From: Galaxea fascicularis
Taxonomy: Eukaryota; Cnidaria; Anthozoa; Scleractinia; Euphylliidae
Assembly: GCA_948470475.1 (NCBI GenBank)
Contig: OX419341.1
Location: 27,611,097 to 27,675,096, forward strand
Length of the DNA stretch: 64,000 nucleotides
Reading direction: 5' to 3'
The notes beneath the pieces are model-generated. The model did no database searches. It was not told the DNA's origin and was given only the letters and a program-made list of their open reading frames with translations. Positions within the stretch are counted from its first letter, which is position 1. The number at the start of each line of letters is the position of its first letter. The translations under genes and the position numbers were made by a program. This document shows positions 1 through 63,163 of the stretch, one piece after another.

Positions 1-114
1 CTAGCCGGACAGCAAAGGCAATAATAAAGTTAGCACATGCAAGTTGAGGAAATATTTATTTGGGAATAAAACGAAAGAAAGCGTCACGCTCGATAGTAAT
101 AGTCCTCTAGTAGC

Positions 115-152
<38 letters not shown>

Positions 153-2404
153 GTTGGGTGATACTAATAGTGTATAACATTAATTATTGTATCTTGTAGC
201 CCAAGGTTCAGACGTGCGTTTCTCGAAACCCTCGATATTTTTCGGGCCTATTTCGGGTACCACCATTTCCTGCATATCTTAAAAACAAAGACCTTTTCAG
301 GAATGAAATTTTGCAACAAATTTGGCCTTTCTCATCTCGAATTCATAGTAAAAAGCCAGCTTTTCCGGCAGAATAAGCGGAAGTCGGGACTTTCGAGAAA
401 CGGGCCTCAGGCCCCATTTTTTTAACCGAAAATGTGAGAGTTTCAGCAAAAAATTAATCACAATTTATGTCAATTTTGTTTGTTTCTTGCATCTTAGTGG
501 CGTAGAAAGTGTGAGAGGCTAAATGACAGCCCCTTACATAGCGCGCTTTGCGTACAACCTTTTACTCCGAAGAGAGAATAAATACTGCTAAATAGTATCA
601 CAAACAAGTGGGTCAGACTTGGAAGAAATCTTCTGCCGGCTCGATTGCAAGGTTTGCTCTCAAACGTTTGGTAAGTGATCACAGTGAAGAGAGATACCTC
701 GGACTAGAAGATTGACTCGCCTGAACCCAAATATCATGCATGCACGTGGTCTTTCACACAAGGAGTTTGTGCAAGAACTCGTCATCAACCCGTCTACGCG
801 TAGAAAGACTCTTCACGGCGGGCAGAAGTTAACAAGTCTGATTTGTCTTTATGTCTAGGTTGGTAATTAATTAGTTGTACTTCAGTTAATTAATGAATGC
901 AAAGGTCATGGTAATTCAATGCAGATTCGCTTTCACTTCTTTGGAATAAAAGCATAGAGACACTGTCCGCTGTACTTCATGACGTCTTGTTGTGTCAATT
1001 CTAGGGAGAAAAATGACACACGGTCAATAACATGTAGTCTTTCCTGCCGGTACCCAGGACTCGCGGGTCATCTATTTAGATTTTCATGCTGCGGGCAAAC
1101 AGCGAGAAGCCAGCCGCAAGGAAAGCCCTTCCTGGTTCGCCCCACACCACACCCTTGCCATTCGCTCACATCTCGCGCATAAATAAATTTTCACGAAATA
1201 TGTCGCGCGCGAGTCCCTTCCCTAGACGAAGGGTTTGGACGCTAATTTACAACAAAGTCACCAAAGAACTGTAGTAACATTGGTGAATACAGAGGTGCAA
1301 TTCACCAAAAGAGATGTAGTAACATTGGTGGATGGAGAGGAGGTGTTAATGTTTTCCGCAAACTCACCAGAATCGCAATTGGCTGATGCCGACAGTGCAA
1401 CTTTTCGTCCTCTTAAACCGAACACGGTTTGAACCTAAAGCAGAAACAGAAACATCAAGATCCAGCATTTAACTGCAATTTATGTCAGCTGCAGAATCCA
1501 AATTTGAATCAGTCGATGTGGCTCCAAATTGTGTGTTTAGGTGATGCAACATTAACGTGACGACACGTGTATGTAGAAGTTTATACCGGTTTTTTCTTAG
1601 CCAATATTTCTTGAAACTTAATTTGGCAAACTTCACCCCATCTTTTTTGTTAAAATTTAGGCAACGGGCAATTTTGCGCCAAAACAAAACGTTTTTGCTC
1701 AATCGTTACTAACTACTTATTGACCGAGAGTGAGGTCTTTACGGGGATATCTTAAACTGAGGCCTTGCCGTATTGACCGAGCGATAGCGAGGTCAATGCA
1801 GTAAGGGTGAGGTTTCAGATTTTCCCGTGAAGACCGAACGTTCGAGGTTAATAAGGTTGTTTATTATATGGCTCTGATGAAAGTTTCAATGATCTCGGCT
1901 GTTTCCGTCGTCTGTCCGGCAACAACTTATTGGTAATTAAACCCTGTGCCTTCGCTATTCTCCTCAAATTCAAGCTAGTCAATAGCAATAGCATAGAATT
2001 CACTCACACAGTGTTCATGGTCACTCATCGTCTTTAACCGCAATAATTTTTTAGAAAACAAAGCAATTTGGCCTTCGAATCGCCTTTTGTTTTGTTTTTG
2101 CATAATTCGTAACCTGGCGGTGAAAATTACGAGAGAATGTTGCCAAACAAAGCGCGCTTTATAGCAGCTTAAAGCACTAGCCAAACAATACATGTAAAAT
2201 AATCTCAGTAACATCAACTCGACTTTTTCAAAGTCCGTTTTTGTTTTTGACTCCGTCGCTCGTCTCGCGACTTCGTCGCTCACTAAAGTCGACTTGGCAG
2301 CAAGTCTAAACATCACCGTGACCTCTGGCACTACGCTAACAATTGAATGTTGGCTACAAACATAAATTCCTGTGAATGTTCCCGGGTGTAACCAAACAAC
2401 TGAC
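1..2404. other. LARS1 intron 34 (to the window edge)
   Basis: I found no match to the missing LARS1 C-terminus here, so the interval reads as intron. The longest open frame (1975-2415, minus) begins in exon 34 in another frame and has no recognisable domain. The interval contains one minus-oriented copy of the CGAAAGTCCCG repeat family (215-407). Confidence 0.6.
215..407 (-). repeat. MITE-like repeat, CGAAAGTCCCG family, copy 1
   Basis: About 190 bp whose ends are an imperfect inverted pair: GCGTTTCTCGAAACCCTCG on the left and CGGGACTTTCGAGAAACGGG on the right. The interior (AAAAAGCCAGC..., TTTTGCAACAAA) matches the copy at 12391-12622 in reverse orientation. Confidence 0.7.
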
Positions 2405-53953
<51,549 letters not shown>

Positions 53954-54150
53954 CTCCCCAACAAAATTGCAGTACTTGGGAGCTCTGAATCTCACAAAAT
54001 TGGGCAGAAAATTAAAACTACCGGCTAGTTGAGCAACCACACGTGCATCAAGGCGCATTACAAATTATGAGCCAGTAAACTGTGGCCAGCGGTAATTGAA
54101 AGTAGCGAAAGACTATGTCATGTAAGTCCCAAGACAGTTGTACTTTCAAG
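53954..54150. promoter_or_regulatory. Bidirectional promoter interval, LARS1 / NUDCD2
   Basis: 197 bp between the two divergent start codons; it must contain both transcription starts or the 5' UTRs. No TATA box at a convincing position. CAAGATGGCTGACC across the NUDCD2 start (54148-54161) resembles a YY1 site, common at housekeeping starts. The promoter call is inferred from geometry. Confidence 0.65.
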
Positions 54151-54339
54151 ATGGCTGACCATTTTGATGAAAAGAGTGGTGTTGTTCCCTCGAAAACTCC
54201 CTGGGGAAGTTGGGCACAGACAATTGATGAAGTCTTTATTGAGGTTAATGTACCTAAAGGAACTAAGGGCCGGGAAATCTCCTGTGAAATCAAGCCGAGG
54301 AGTATAAAGTTTACTTTGAAAGGTCAAGAGCAGTTCAAG
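54151..54339 (+). CDS. NUDCD2: NUDCD2 exon 1
   Basis: Residues 1-63, start through VNVPKGTKGREISC and KGQEQFK: first strands of the CS domain. Donor GTGATG, phase 0. Confidence 0.95.
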
Positions 54340-56178
54340 GTGATGAATGACAAACATCAAGATATTTACGCAGACATACAGCTGTATGTACAGTGTACGT
54401 TGACCTCAGCTTAATTTGGCCAGTTCGTCCTTTGGCTCAACTTTACTTTTGATGTCATTTTTCTCACAGGGAGATCTCTTTGGAACTGTTTTGGCCGATG
54501 AAAGTACTTGGGTTTTAGGTGGGTATTATGTTGCAGTTGTTGTTGCGTCTAATTCTAAAACTCTTGTACCTTTATCTCATCCATATGAGGCAAAAGCACC
54601 TTGAAACCCGCAACTTAACGGAATATTTATGAAAGCATATCTGACCATCAATCAGGTTCTGGAGCGCCTATGTTCTTAATTCCCACTTTGTGCTGGTTGA
54701 ATAACATGGTCCATCTGAATATCTGGGTAAGTCCGTGCTGCTGATAAAGGATCCACATTTCTCACTAGAATGGTTGCTCTAAGTTAAAAAAGGCCTGTTT
54801 TTCAGGCTAGCAAAATTGACAAGTTGCTTTTAATGAGAATATGAATTTAGTTTATCAAGGATTAAGATGATTGTTGGAGGAAATACATGTTAACGGAAAT
54901 TTATTACAATACCAACGTTTCAGCAAACAATACATTAAAATCATTTTGTGTTAATTGCGATTTTCTTTAAATTTCAGAGGACAATGAGCTGGTTCGCATT
55001 ATTCTAGTGAAATCTGGAAGAGATGCTGCTAACTGTTGGCACTCACTTCTTGCAAATGAATATTCTGCTGATCCTTGGACATTTAATGAAATGGAGAAGA
55101 AGTTGACTTTGGAAAGATTTCAAAAAGAGGTATATATCTCACATAAAGGCTGTCAAACAAATTAATGAGAAATCAGTATATGCAGGGCTTGAAATTAACT
55201 TTTTCATCCATTCACCATCTGGCGACAAAAAAAATTTTGGCCACCAGTTCCAAAAAACTAGTCACCAGTGCTAAAGTTTTGGTCGCATTGGCAAGCAGTG
55301 AGTCGCAATTTCAAACCCTGATACACTGTATGACAAATGATAATACCTCTTGATAGCAATCACAAGTTCAGAACTACATGCCCAATCAATTGGAATTAAA
55401 ATGTTGCAGATGTTAGCTTGAATGCACAGTGTACTTTAATAGACAGCTTTTCATCTTATCAGCAAAATCTTAGGTGAGATATTTTCATCTTACAAGTTAA
55501 GATGGCCCAGGTTCAATTCTCCAATCCGGCATCTCATGTGGGCTCTGAGTTTGTTGGCTCTCTTTCCTGCTCCGAGAGGTTTTTTTCTGGGTACTGTTCC
55601 TCCCACACAGCCCCACAAGCTTACAGCTTTAAATAATTGTAAACCGTGTATAAATAAATAGTTTCTTTACCTTTTTTTTTACCTTTAGAAATCTATGTAT
55701 ACATAAAATTCATCTCATTTCTATACATTCATAAGCACCAGGTTACCCCAATTCTGATGGCAACTAGTTTTGCATGAAAGGGCCTGTACTGACCCTGTAC
55801 TGACTGTACTGACTGTACTGTATGTTTTTTTATAAATCTGTCAAGTTAATGTATGATCAATTTCTCCAAAGTTAACAATAATACAATTGTTGGAACATTT
55901 CAGTTTTAAAGAGGCATTTAACTGAAAATGGGTTATCTTTGGTGATCTATGGTTCTTTTGTGTGACCTGTTAAATTGGGCAAGAGGTACATGTTATATTA
56001 TATGCTGTTACAACTTGGGGCAAACATACCGGTACTCAACCCTATACTCAGGTGCTCACTTGTTTTCACAGGTTTTAAGACCTCTTAATCTGTTTTTTGA
56101 CAGAATCCAGGTTTTGACTTTAGCAAAGCTAACATATCTGGGAACTACTCTGGAGGTGGACCCACATTGCCAACATGA
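54151..56178 (+). CDS. NUDCD2: NudC domain-containing protein 2, 4 exons, 154 aa
   Basis: Small CS/p23-fold cochaperone; the mammalian protein binds LIS1 and Hsp90 and stabilises client proteins (family knowledge). Exons 54151-54339, 54470-54518, 54978-55129 and 56104-56178 join in phase to 154 codons plus TGA (human 157). Landmarks: SGVVPSKTPWGSWAQTIDEV near residues 9-28, FIEVNVPKGT, LADESTWVLED, GRDAANCWHSLLANEYSADP and the terminal NPGFDFSKANISGNY. The start at 54151 was chosen over the in-frame ATG at 54115 because MADHFDEKSGVVP matches the family N-terminus. Divergent to LARS1. Confidence 0.97.
54470..54518 (+). CDS. NUDCD2: NUDCD2 exon 2 (49 nt)
   Basis: Residues 64-79 plus one base: GDLFGTVLADESTWVL, matching human GKLFDSTIADEGTWTL. 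Acceptor TCACAG, donor GTGGGT. Confidence 0.95.
54978..55129 (+). CDS. NUDCD2: NUDCD2 exon 3
   Basis: Completes Glu80, then DNELVRIILVKSGRDAANCW to LTLERFQKE (residue 130). End of the CS domain and helical tail. Confidence 0.96.
55505..55665 (+). mobile_element. tRNA-headed SINE, family A, 5'-truncated copy 3
   Basis: Begins near the B box (CCCAGGTTCAATTC) and continues GTGGGCTCTGAGTTTGTTGG, CTGCTCCGAGAGGTTTTTTT, GGGTACTG as in family A. In NUDCD2 intron 3. Confidence 0.7.
56104..56178 (+). CDS. NUDCD2: NUDCD2 exon 4
   Basis: Residues 131-154, NPGFDFSKANISGNYSGGGP, ending PT then TGA; matches human NPGFDFSGAEISGNYTKGGP. Confidence 0.96.
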   Translation, partial: NPGFDFSKANISGNYSGGGPTLPT

Positions 56179-56736
56179 TTAAGAAGAGCAGTCAGGCTTG
56201 AAGTAAATGAGGAACTTTCACAAGACAAAAGCTCTTACACTCCCGGACAAGCCTTACAACAAGAAGCAATGACTTTGTGACAAGACAGGCTCTTCATCTT
56301 TTATTCACAGCCCTACAGGCGTGGAAATGTTTTAAAAGAATGTATAGATTAAGACTGTGTTTGGTCAAATAAGTGCAGAGCGATGGAGTTAGAATGATGA
56401 CTTCTACATCATGCCAAGACATGCCAGTACTAAACCATAGAATATGATGCAACAAGTAGTTTCCATTTTACCACCCCAGTATTGCCATAATAAGTAATCA
56501 AAGATTGTGTCAAATCTTGTACATGTAAGAAGGGAGAAGGTGACAGACAGTGTCTTCTGTGAGTTATTACTGAATAGAACCACAGCAAAACTTTGTAGGT
56601 TGGAATTCCAAATAACTTGCAAAAACGTTTCAAAACAGCCGTTTTTGTATAGCAGTGATACATAGTCAAAAGATAGACACCCCTGTGTTGAACTCATGCC
56701 AACTATATAACCTCAACTTTTTTAAAACAAATCTTA

Positions 56737-56742
56737 AATAAA
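56737..56742 (+). terminator. Possible polyadenylation signal of NUDCD2
   Basis: AATAAA about 560 nt beyond the stop; the nearest canonical hexamer I noticed. Distance makes it uncertain. Confidence 0.3.
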
Positions 56743-57051
56743 TGGAGTGATACAAAGAAAACTTTGTTTAGTTCCGTGAAATATAAAATGGGTAATTTTT
56801 CCACGTGAATCGTGATTTTGCAATTTTTTTTCCTTTAAACGAGAAATAAATGTTTAATTTGCCATGAACCGTGATTTTCAGTGTGTCTTTGTTTTCCGTG
56901 AATTGTGAAAGAGCACCGTTTTATTTTCAGTGAAACTTGCTCTTGACCCCCACCCCCATTTTATCACCCTCTGGGGACCCCTCTGGGTAGGCGTGGCTAA
57001 AGGAGGCAAAGGAAATCAAGGGGCATCTACGGATAGGAAAGGTTGGTTTTA

Positions 57052-57340
57052 GGGAGCAGGGTTGGCGCAGTGGTGAGAGCGCTCGCCTTCCGCCAATGTG
57101 TCCTGGGTTCGATTCCCGGACTCGACGTCATAAGTGGGCTGAGTTTGTTGGTTCTCTACTCTGCTCCGAGAGGTTTTTCTCCGGGTACGCCGGTTTTCCC
57201 CTCTCCTCAAAAACCAACATTTGATTTAATTTAGAGTTTATTTCATTTACAGTCTCACCAATTAGTAGAGCAATCGTGTTCAGCTAGAACGATTTGAGAC
57301 TTAAATAAAGTTATTATTATTATTATTATTATTATTATTG
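57052..57340 (+). mobile_element. tRNA-headed SINE, family A, copy 2, with (TTA)n tail
   Basis: Most complete copy: GGGAGCAGGGTTGGCGCAGT (A box), GGGTTCGATTCCCGGACTCG (B box), body CTCCGAGAGGTTTTTCTCCG, then ...CTTAAATAAAG followed by about ten TTA units at the 3' end (57311-57340). Confidence 0.85.
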
Positions 57341-58753
57341 GTAAGTGATATGTAGATATGGTCAAGGAGAGCTAAAGATATGAAGGGACGTCTTAGAATT
57401 GTTATCAGGCGGATTAATTCAGCAAAACTAATTTACCACTTTACTACTGGGCAATTCATTACAAGTTCAAGTCTGTTTCTAGATTTGCATTTATAGATCT
57501 ACTCTCTAAACCTGCCCAATGATAGCTTGGGATGCGTAAGGGTGATTCAGAATATTTCAGGATAAGGAATTATGCTCGACCAGTACTTGTACCCCTATAC
57601 ACGACACACGCATTCCTGCATCAGTCACACAACCTAAATGACTGAATGTTCCGGTTTTTACTCCAAATTAGCGCTAAAATGGTTGTTGTTTTCTCTCTTG
57701 CCAAATTTGAATTTCTTTTAACTGATCGTCGATTTGCGGACTTCTCGGTACGATTCTGTGCGAGGAGGGAGAAGAGAGAAAACTTTTGGCTCAGACCGAG
57801 TAATAAAGTAACAAGCCGAGGGATCCTAAAGGAAGATTCAAGTGGTTAACCGTACATGAAAATATGTGAACGGATGTGTGCATAAAACCACTCCATCAAT
57901 AAAATTTCTAGACCAAGTAACGTTGTTTGAAATTCAAACTAATTTTTATTTATTTGTGACACCTCAAGTCAGGATTACGGTGCGTGAACGTGTTGGAATC
58001 CAAAATTAAAATTTACGCTGTCTTAATTCCATCCTCCGGCACTGATTGGTCGCCTGTCCCATCGCTGGAACAAAAGTGCAGCATAATGAAATAACTTTGC
58101 AACTAGCCAGTACAGAGATCATGGGCATCCGTTTTGAGATGCAAATGCACAAAATACCGGAAGCAACATCACACGATTTGATAACTGAGCTTCGTTGACG
58201 TGTTAATTGCTTAGTGTGTCCTGGCCAATCTAAATATTTAACATTTTCACCGGTTATGAATTTCTAATGCGGTTTAAAAAGAGGTGAGTCAAACGGCACT
58301 CCCATTACTTGTGGCGGTTTGCGACGTGTTCTGTTGAGCTCATTTTGAGGTCCTTGGCTTGCTATCTTCTTGATGTGCACGCTTTAAGATCAGAGGACTC
58401 TGCAGGTTAGTTCTCCTAGAATTATTTATCTGGCCTGACCAAGAGTTTCAGTGTCTGCAAGTTATTGCCACTGAGTAACATCAAGTGAACATTGGCTATT
58501 TAAGTTTCGTTCTTGGAATATGATAGTACGTAGTTACTTCTACCCTTGCTTAATCTAAACCAGTTCTTGTCTACCTGATTTCGTTGCTTTCGAGATGAAT
58601 TTTGTGTAAAGGTCGTACGATTTTCTTTCGCTAAATGGCAACATTTCGCATCGAGACCTGAGTGAATACACGGCATTTAGAAGTAATTTGTTTCCGTTTC
58701 TTTCTCTCTCGCTAGTTATATGGCATGACTGAGTGAATTAACTTACTGGATGA
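57341..58753. other. Intergenic, right of NUDCD2
   Basis: No supported gene. A possible untranslated donor (GACTCTGCAG then GTTAGTTC) at about 58405 would fit a 5' UTR exon of the candidate gene below, but this is speculative. Confidence 0.4.
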
Positions 58754-58801
58754 ATGGAGCCTGCAGGGACGATTGACAAACTCAACCTTCGATTCTTGAA
58801 G
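58754..58801 (+). CDS. Candidate first coding exon of an unrecognised gene
   Basis: ATG followed by MEPAGTIDKLNLRFLK and a good donor GTAAGA. Not a family I recognise. It ends in phase 0, which does not read through directly into the candidate exon at 63085, so either another exon lies between or one call is wrong. Confidence 0.25.
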
Positions 58802-59629
58802 GTAAGACTTCACCAGATTATTTTTAACTTGTTTGTTCGTATTTTACTCTGGCATGAAACTAGCACCCTATTCTCGCAACATTGGGCGGTTTTCGCGACT
58901 CATGACACGCGACAGTGTCCAAAGTTATCACTGGCACTCGAAATTCCGTTTAATGAGTGGTCAAGATGGGCCCGTTAATATTGTCTAGTTTGCTCTGTTT
59001 TTATCGTGCAATAAATCTTATTGTCTAATCAACCGGTTCTACCTTTTAGGTCAAGATATGAACGGTTATGTAAAACATACGATTGGCCGGGGAGCACAAG
59101 CAAAGATTGTTCCATCACTCTGCCACTCAAGCGCAGCTTGTTCAGATAAGTCCAACACGTGTTATTCAATTTAGTTAAAAGGAATAATGTTTTCATAATT
59201 TCCACAAGAAAAAGGCAATGTTTGGAGTAAGAGGGAACAACATTCAAATTGCGCATCCATGAAAATCTTGAGTGGTTACACAAGCACATAGGTTTAATAT
59301 TGTAAAATTTAGGGTGAGCATTTGGAAACCAATTGATCTCCAGCGTGTTTTTGAAGATTGCTTGTTAATTAATTCCTGTTTATTTGAATTAGGAAGTTTT
59401 CGTAAAATCTATATCGTTTTAAGGGTGGGAACAAGCATCTTCCTACAGTAATTGCTAAGAAGATAGAAGAACTACTAGGTTTCTTCCTTTACAAAGAGGC
59501 GAAATAAATTTCAAGAAATCCGGAAAATAGACGCTATGATTTGAATTTCAAAACGAATTCACTTGTATTGAGAGCCAACTGTGGTTCTTCGATTCATGAA
59601 CTATGTTACAAGTAAGTAATATGTCCTTT

Positions 59630-60028
59630 CCACGCTAAGTGGCGCATAGAGGCCTCCTGAGAGGATTGCTTGGAGGTTTCTGCGATCCAACAAAGGTTCT
59701 TGAGGACAGGTGGTCATGCCATCGCCCAGTTTCCACGCAGCCCCGATGTGTGTGAAGGCAGACTACAGCACCGGAACTACGTCCCCTCCTCTTTTTGTTC
59801 GGCGTGTGGGTTCTTTTACGTCCCCTTCCAGTTTCACGCGAGGAGGTGTAGGAAACAACGCTAACGGCTGGCCTGTCCAGTGACGCGTGCATCTGAACTG
59901 AAGCAAATGTTAAGCGCACAGCCAGCATGATCTTACCAACTGACCATGGTTTGTGATCCGGCCTGGGGTTAGAACCCGCGACCTCCTGCTCAGCGGTGCG
60001 ATGCTCTACCAACCGAGCCATCTGCAAT
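59630..60028 (-). mobile_element. tRNA-headed SINE, family C (about 400 bp), copy 1
   Basis: Minus strand: ATGGCTCGGTTGGTAGAGCA (A box), GTCGCGGGTTCTAACCCC (B box), then GGTAAGATCATGCTGGCTG, GAAACTGGAAGGGGACG, TTGTTGGATCGCAGAAACCT and a terminal CTCTATGCGCCACTTAGCG. Co-linear with 62495-62895. The 135-codon open frame across it is not a gene. Confidence 0.85.
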
Positions 60029-60479
60029 AGCATCAATGCCACAGGGCGCGCTTTAGGAACTGCCTTGCTTTCTTCTGTACTCTGACAGACCTTTCTAGCG
60101 GATTTGCCTGCGGCGGGGAGGAGGAAGGGAGATTTGCCTGCGGGGGAAGGAGGGACGGCGCTTCGCTAATTAATACTTACCGGTTTGAATTTTGCTTTTT
60201 GATTTTATGACACCCTGGGGGAGTCTCGATAGAAATAGAAATCCATTAGATGATCAAAAGCAAATCAATGCATGATTCAAATATATGCATCCATAATACT
60301 TTATTTAACAACGCAGGGGTGTATGATAAATGATTCAAACAGTATGGTCTAATAAAAAAAAATTACAACATTCACTATCTATATGTAATAGAACTGTAAA
60401 GATAATTACAATTTATATTAATTTAAGCAAAGAGGCATACAGATAAAGGTTACAAATGCTATTTAACAAATAAATATCC

Positions 60480-61140
60480 AAAATAACATTAAAAAATATG
60501 AAAATCACCAGTGTTCTTAAATGTTTTGGTACAACCACATCCAAAAGATAACCTATCAATAGATTTCGAGTGTCTTGCAAGATTTGCTTTAAATGATACA
60601 AATGAAAGAATTGAAGGTAGAGACTTGATCTTTACGGGTAGCCTGTTCCAAATTATACTGGCTCGATGAGTGAAGGAATCATTGTTTCCTTTTCAGTAAG
60701 TATGGGTAAGATCGAATTTAAGGTTCTCTTAAATTGTAGTTAGTCGCATGCTCCGTAAAAAGATTTGTGATACTAGGTGGTGCTCTAAGTTATAATAAGC
60801 TTGGTAAACTATGCATGCCAGTCTCTTTTCGTAAAAATGATAAAAAGTGCCATTTTATCTTAGATAAAACTTTATGCTTTGGGATAGAGGGGCTGCCGAG
60901 ATTATGAATAAGTCCGGCGAACAGCATGAATATGAGATTCCTCAAAAACCCGTAATGAACTTGAACAGCCCCATAGAGAAATACAGTGGGTTGTGTTTGG
61001 TAGTATGCCTTTAAAATAGAGGGTCAAAAGACTTAATCTGTTTAAGTTTGTTTGATTATTGCATTACAATTAGCAGCAATGGATTTAATATGGGCTGTCC
61101 AGCTAAGCTTGTTGTCTAATGTGACTCCCAGACTTAATGA
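60480..61140 (-). pseudogene. Decayed non-LTR retrotransposon reverse transcriptase, C-terminal fragment
   Basis: Read on the minus strand with several stops and frameshifts: LGVTLDNKLSWTAHIKS at 61131-61081, the palm/thumb motif of LINE reverse transcriptases, and the C-terminal IWNRLPVKIKSLPSILSF at about 60655-60602. These are in different frames, so it is a dead copy. Clade (CR1/L2/Jockey-like) uncertain. Confidence 0.6.
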
Positions 61141-62494
61141 TTAACTTGTAAAGTTAATCAGATGATTGTCCAAGGTTATTGGTGGAATTATTCCAATGAA
61201 GGGAGCTTTCTGGAAATCCTTTGAAATTACGCCGATAGATTTCCCTCGATTTAGAGCGCATCTCTATTATTCTGTCATGTGAAGTAGTAGTAACTCTGAT
61301 CTGCCTTTTCTGAAACCCCATTCCGAGTTGCTTAGTAGGTTATGGTGCTCCAGAAAAGCGTCTACTTGTTGGGAGACCGGACTTCTAATAACTTGCTTGG
61401 TTGGCTGAAATTCAAATCAATGTTGAACTGAATCGTCATTGTTATCAACAGTAGATAACAAAAAAACTGGAACAAAAATATTTGAATTGTTATCGAAAAG
61501 CAAAGTAGATAACAAACGAGAATATTTATTGTTCTGACCCATATATATATGGCTTATAAGCAATGGTGTAACGTCCGTATGTTTTGCAGTAGACAATAAT
61601 TGCAAAACTCTGCTTTACGGGGAAGTTGGGATCACTGTCTATACGGACAAATGCTGTCAGCGTACGAACGATTTCGAACTTTTCCGATAGCACTCGATAA
61701 CAATCGTAATCATCAAATGGTATGTCGTTCTACTTCGCGGACACTTGACTTCCGTCGATCAGTTTTCTTTTCTTGTATTCTTCGTGACGTACAAATTAAG
61801 TTCGGAGTAGTCTACTATGACTTTCTTTCGGCCGCCGGAGTTGTCTCGTTTTCTGAAAATCGGCAAAGCTCAATTCCGCTTGCAAACGTTCGTGCACATT
61901 TCGCTGTAAGTCCTTGAAATAAATTGGTTTTTCGAAACGCGGGTTATATAAAGCTGGGACAAAGTGTTTCCAGATATACAGTATCAGAATCAAAGCTTAA
62001 CGAAGGTCAGGTTTCTGGGGAAAATTAAAGTAATACCTTGCTAATATTTTGTGAGCTTATTCTATTATCGGAAGAAAATCAGGTAGAAAATCTTTGAAGA
62101 AACCATCAATTTAATATAAAACGTCTACATTGTATCGCCAGAGAACAGCAAGGAAATTCATATGGTGATTTCGCATTTGTATGAATTGGTTTCCCAGCGG
62201 GTGAGGGCGAGTTTGTTTCACTTGTCAAACAAGACATAAAGTCAGTTTGCACAACTGAGGAAAATTTCTCACTAAACTATATATTTGTTTTTTAAAATCT
62301 GGAAATTAGTTTGAAAATTGATAGAAGGACCAATTCATCATCTAGAAAACACAACCCCAAATTCGATTGCTACAAACTGAAATTAAATCAAACCTACCTC
62401 CGACACTTTAAGGCTAAATTGCAGACCTCTGTTTTAATATCAAATTTTTGGTTTTTGCTTTCTGAGAAAAAGATAGGATATCAAATGCAAAAAA
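61141..62494. other. Intergenic or intronic, right end
   Basis: No supported exon. Short open frame 61600-61917 (plus) has no recognisable domain. Confidence 0.45.
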
Positions 62495-62895
62495 GTTGGC
62501 TCAGCTGGCAGATCACCAGACTGCTGACCGGAAGGTCGCTGGTTCAAACTCCAGACCTGTCCACGAACAAGGGTCTTGGTAAGATCATGCTGGCTGCCGA
62601 TGTGCTTAACAGCTCAGTTCAGATGATCGCGTTATTGGGCAGTGGCGTTAAGCTGCTGGCCTTGTCTCCTTCATCTTTACACGTAAAACCGGAAGGGGAC
62701 GAATTAGAACCCACACACTGATCGAAAAAGAGTAGGAAACGTAGTACCCGATGCTGTGGTCTGCCCTCACACACAGGTTTGAGTGAAGGCTGGGCGATGA
62801 ACTGGCCACCCGTCCCCAGGAGTCTTTGTTGGGTCGCAGAAACCTCCTTGGAAACCTCTTAGGAGACTCTCTCTATGTGTCACTTGGCATCTAAA
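62495..62895 (+). mobile_element. tRNA-headed SINE, family C, copy 2
   Basis: GTTGGCTCAGCTGGCAGATC (A box), GGTCGCTGGTTCAAACTCC (B box), then GGTAAGATCATGCTGGCTG, ACCGGAAGGGGACGAATTAG, TTGTTGGGTCGCAGAAACCT and CTCTCTATGTGTCACTTGG. Diverged from copy 1 but co-linear throughout. Confidence 0.85.
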
Positions 62896-63084
62896 CGATT
62901 ACACACACATTCTAATAAAACCTTGAACTTTTCATAACAGCAATTTCAATTTCATTGAAGCATTCACATTGATCCTCAAATGATCTAAAAAGATAATTCA
63001 AGTTTAGCTTTCATTGTTTTTCAGTTCCACTCGGATGTGTTCCCCCTTTGTAACGCTCTTCATTTGTTTTCTCCAATGTTTTAG

Positions 63085-63163
63085 TCAAAGAACCAAGATA
63101 ATGCACCAAGACTTAAATAAAGCCGGCAAGGATGTTTGGTCAACAACATTCGACAATGGGATG
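63085..63163 (+). CDS. Candidate internal exon of an unrecognised gene
   Basis: Between acceptor TGTTTTAG and donor GTAAGA. Only the frame skipping the first base is open: QRTKIMHQDLNKAGKDVWST then TFDNGM. Composition looks coding-like and both splice sites are good, but I recognise no family and no partner exon is proven. Confidence 0.3.

Noticed and set aside
54115..54150. In-frame upstream ATG for NUDCD2
   Set aside because: Adds 12 residues with no counterpart in the family; ATG at 54151 matches the conserved N-terminus.
59635..60042. 135-aa open frame, and a 136-aa one at 62311-62721
   Set aside because: Both lie over copies of the same SINE; translations differ and have no conserved domain.
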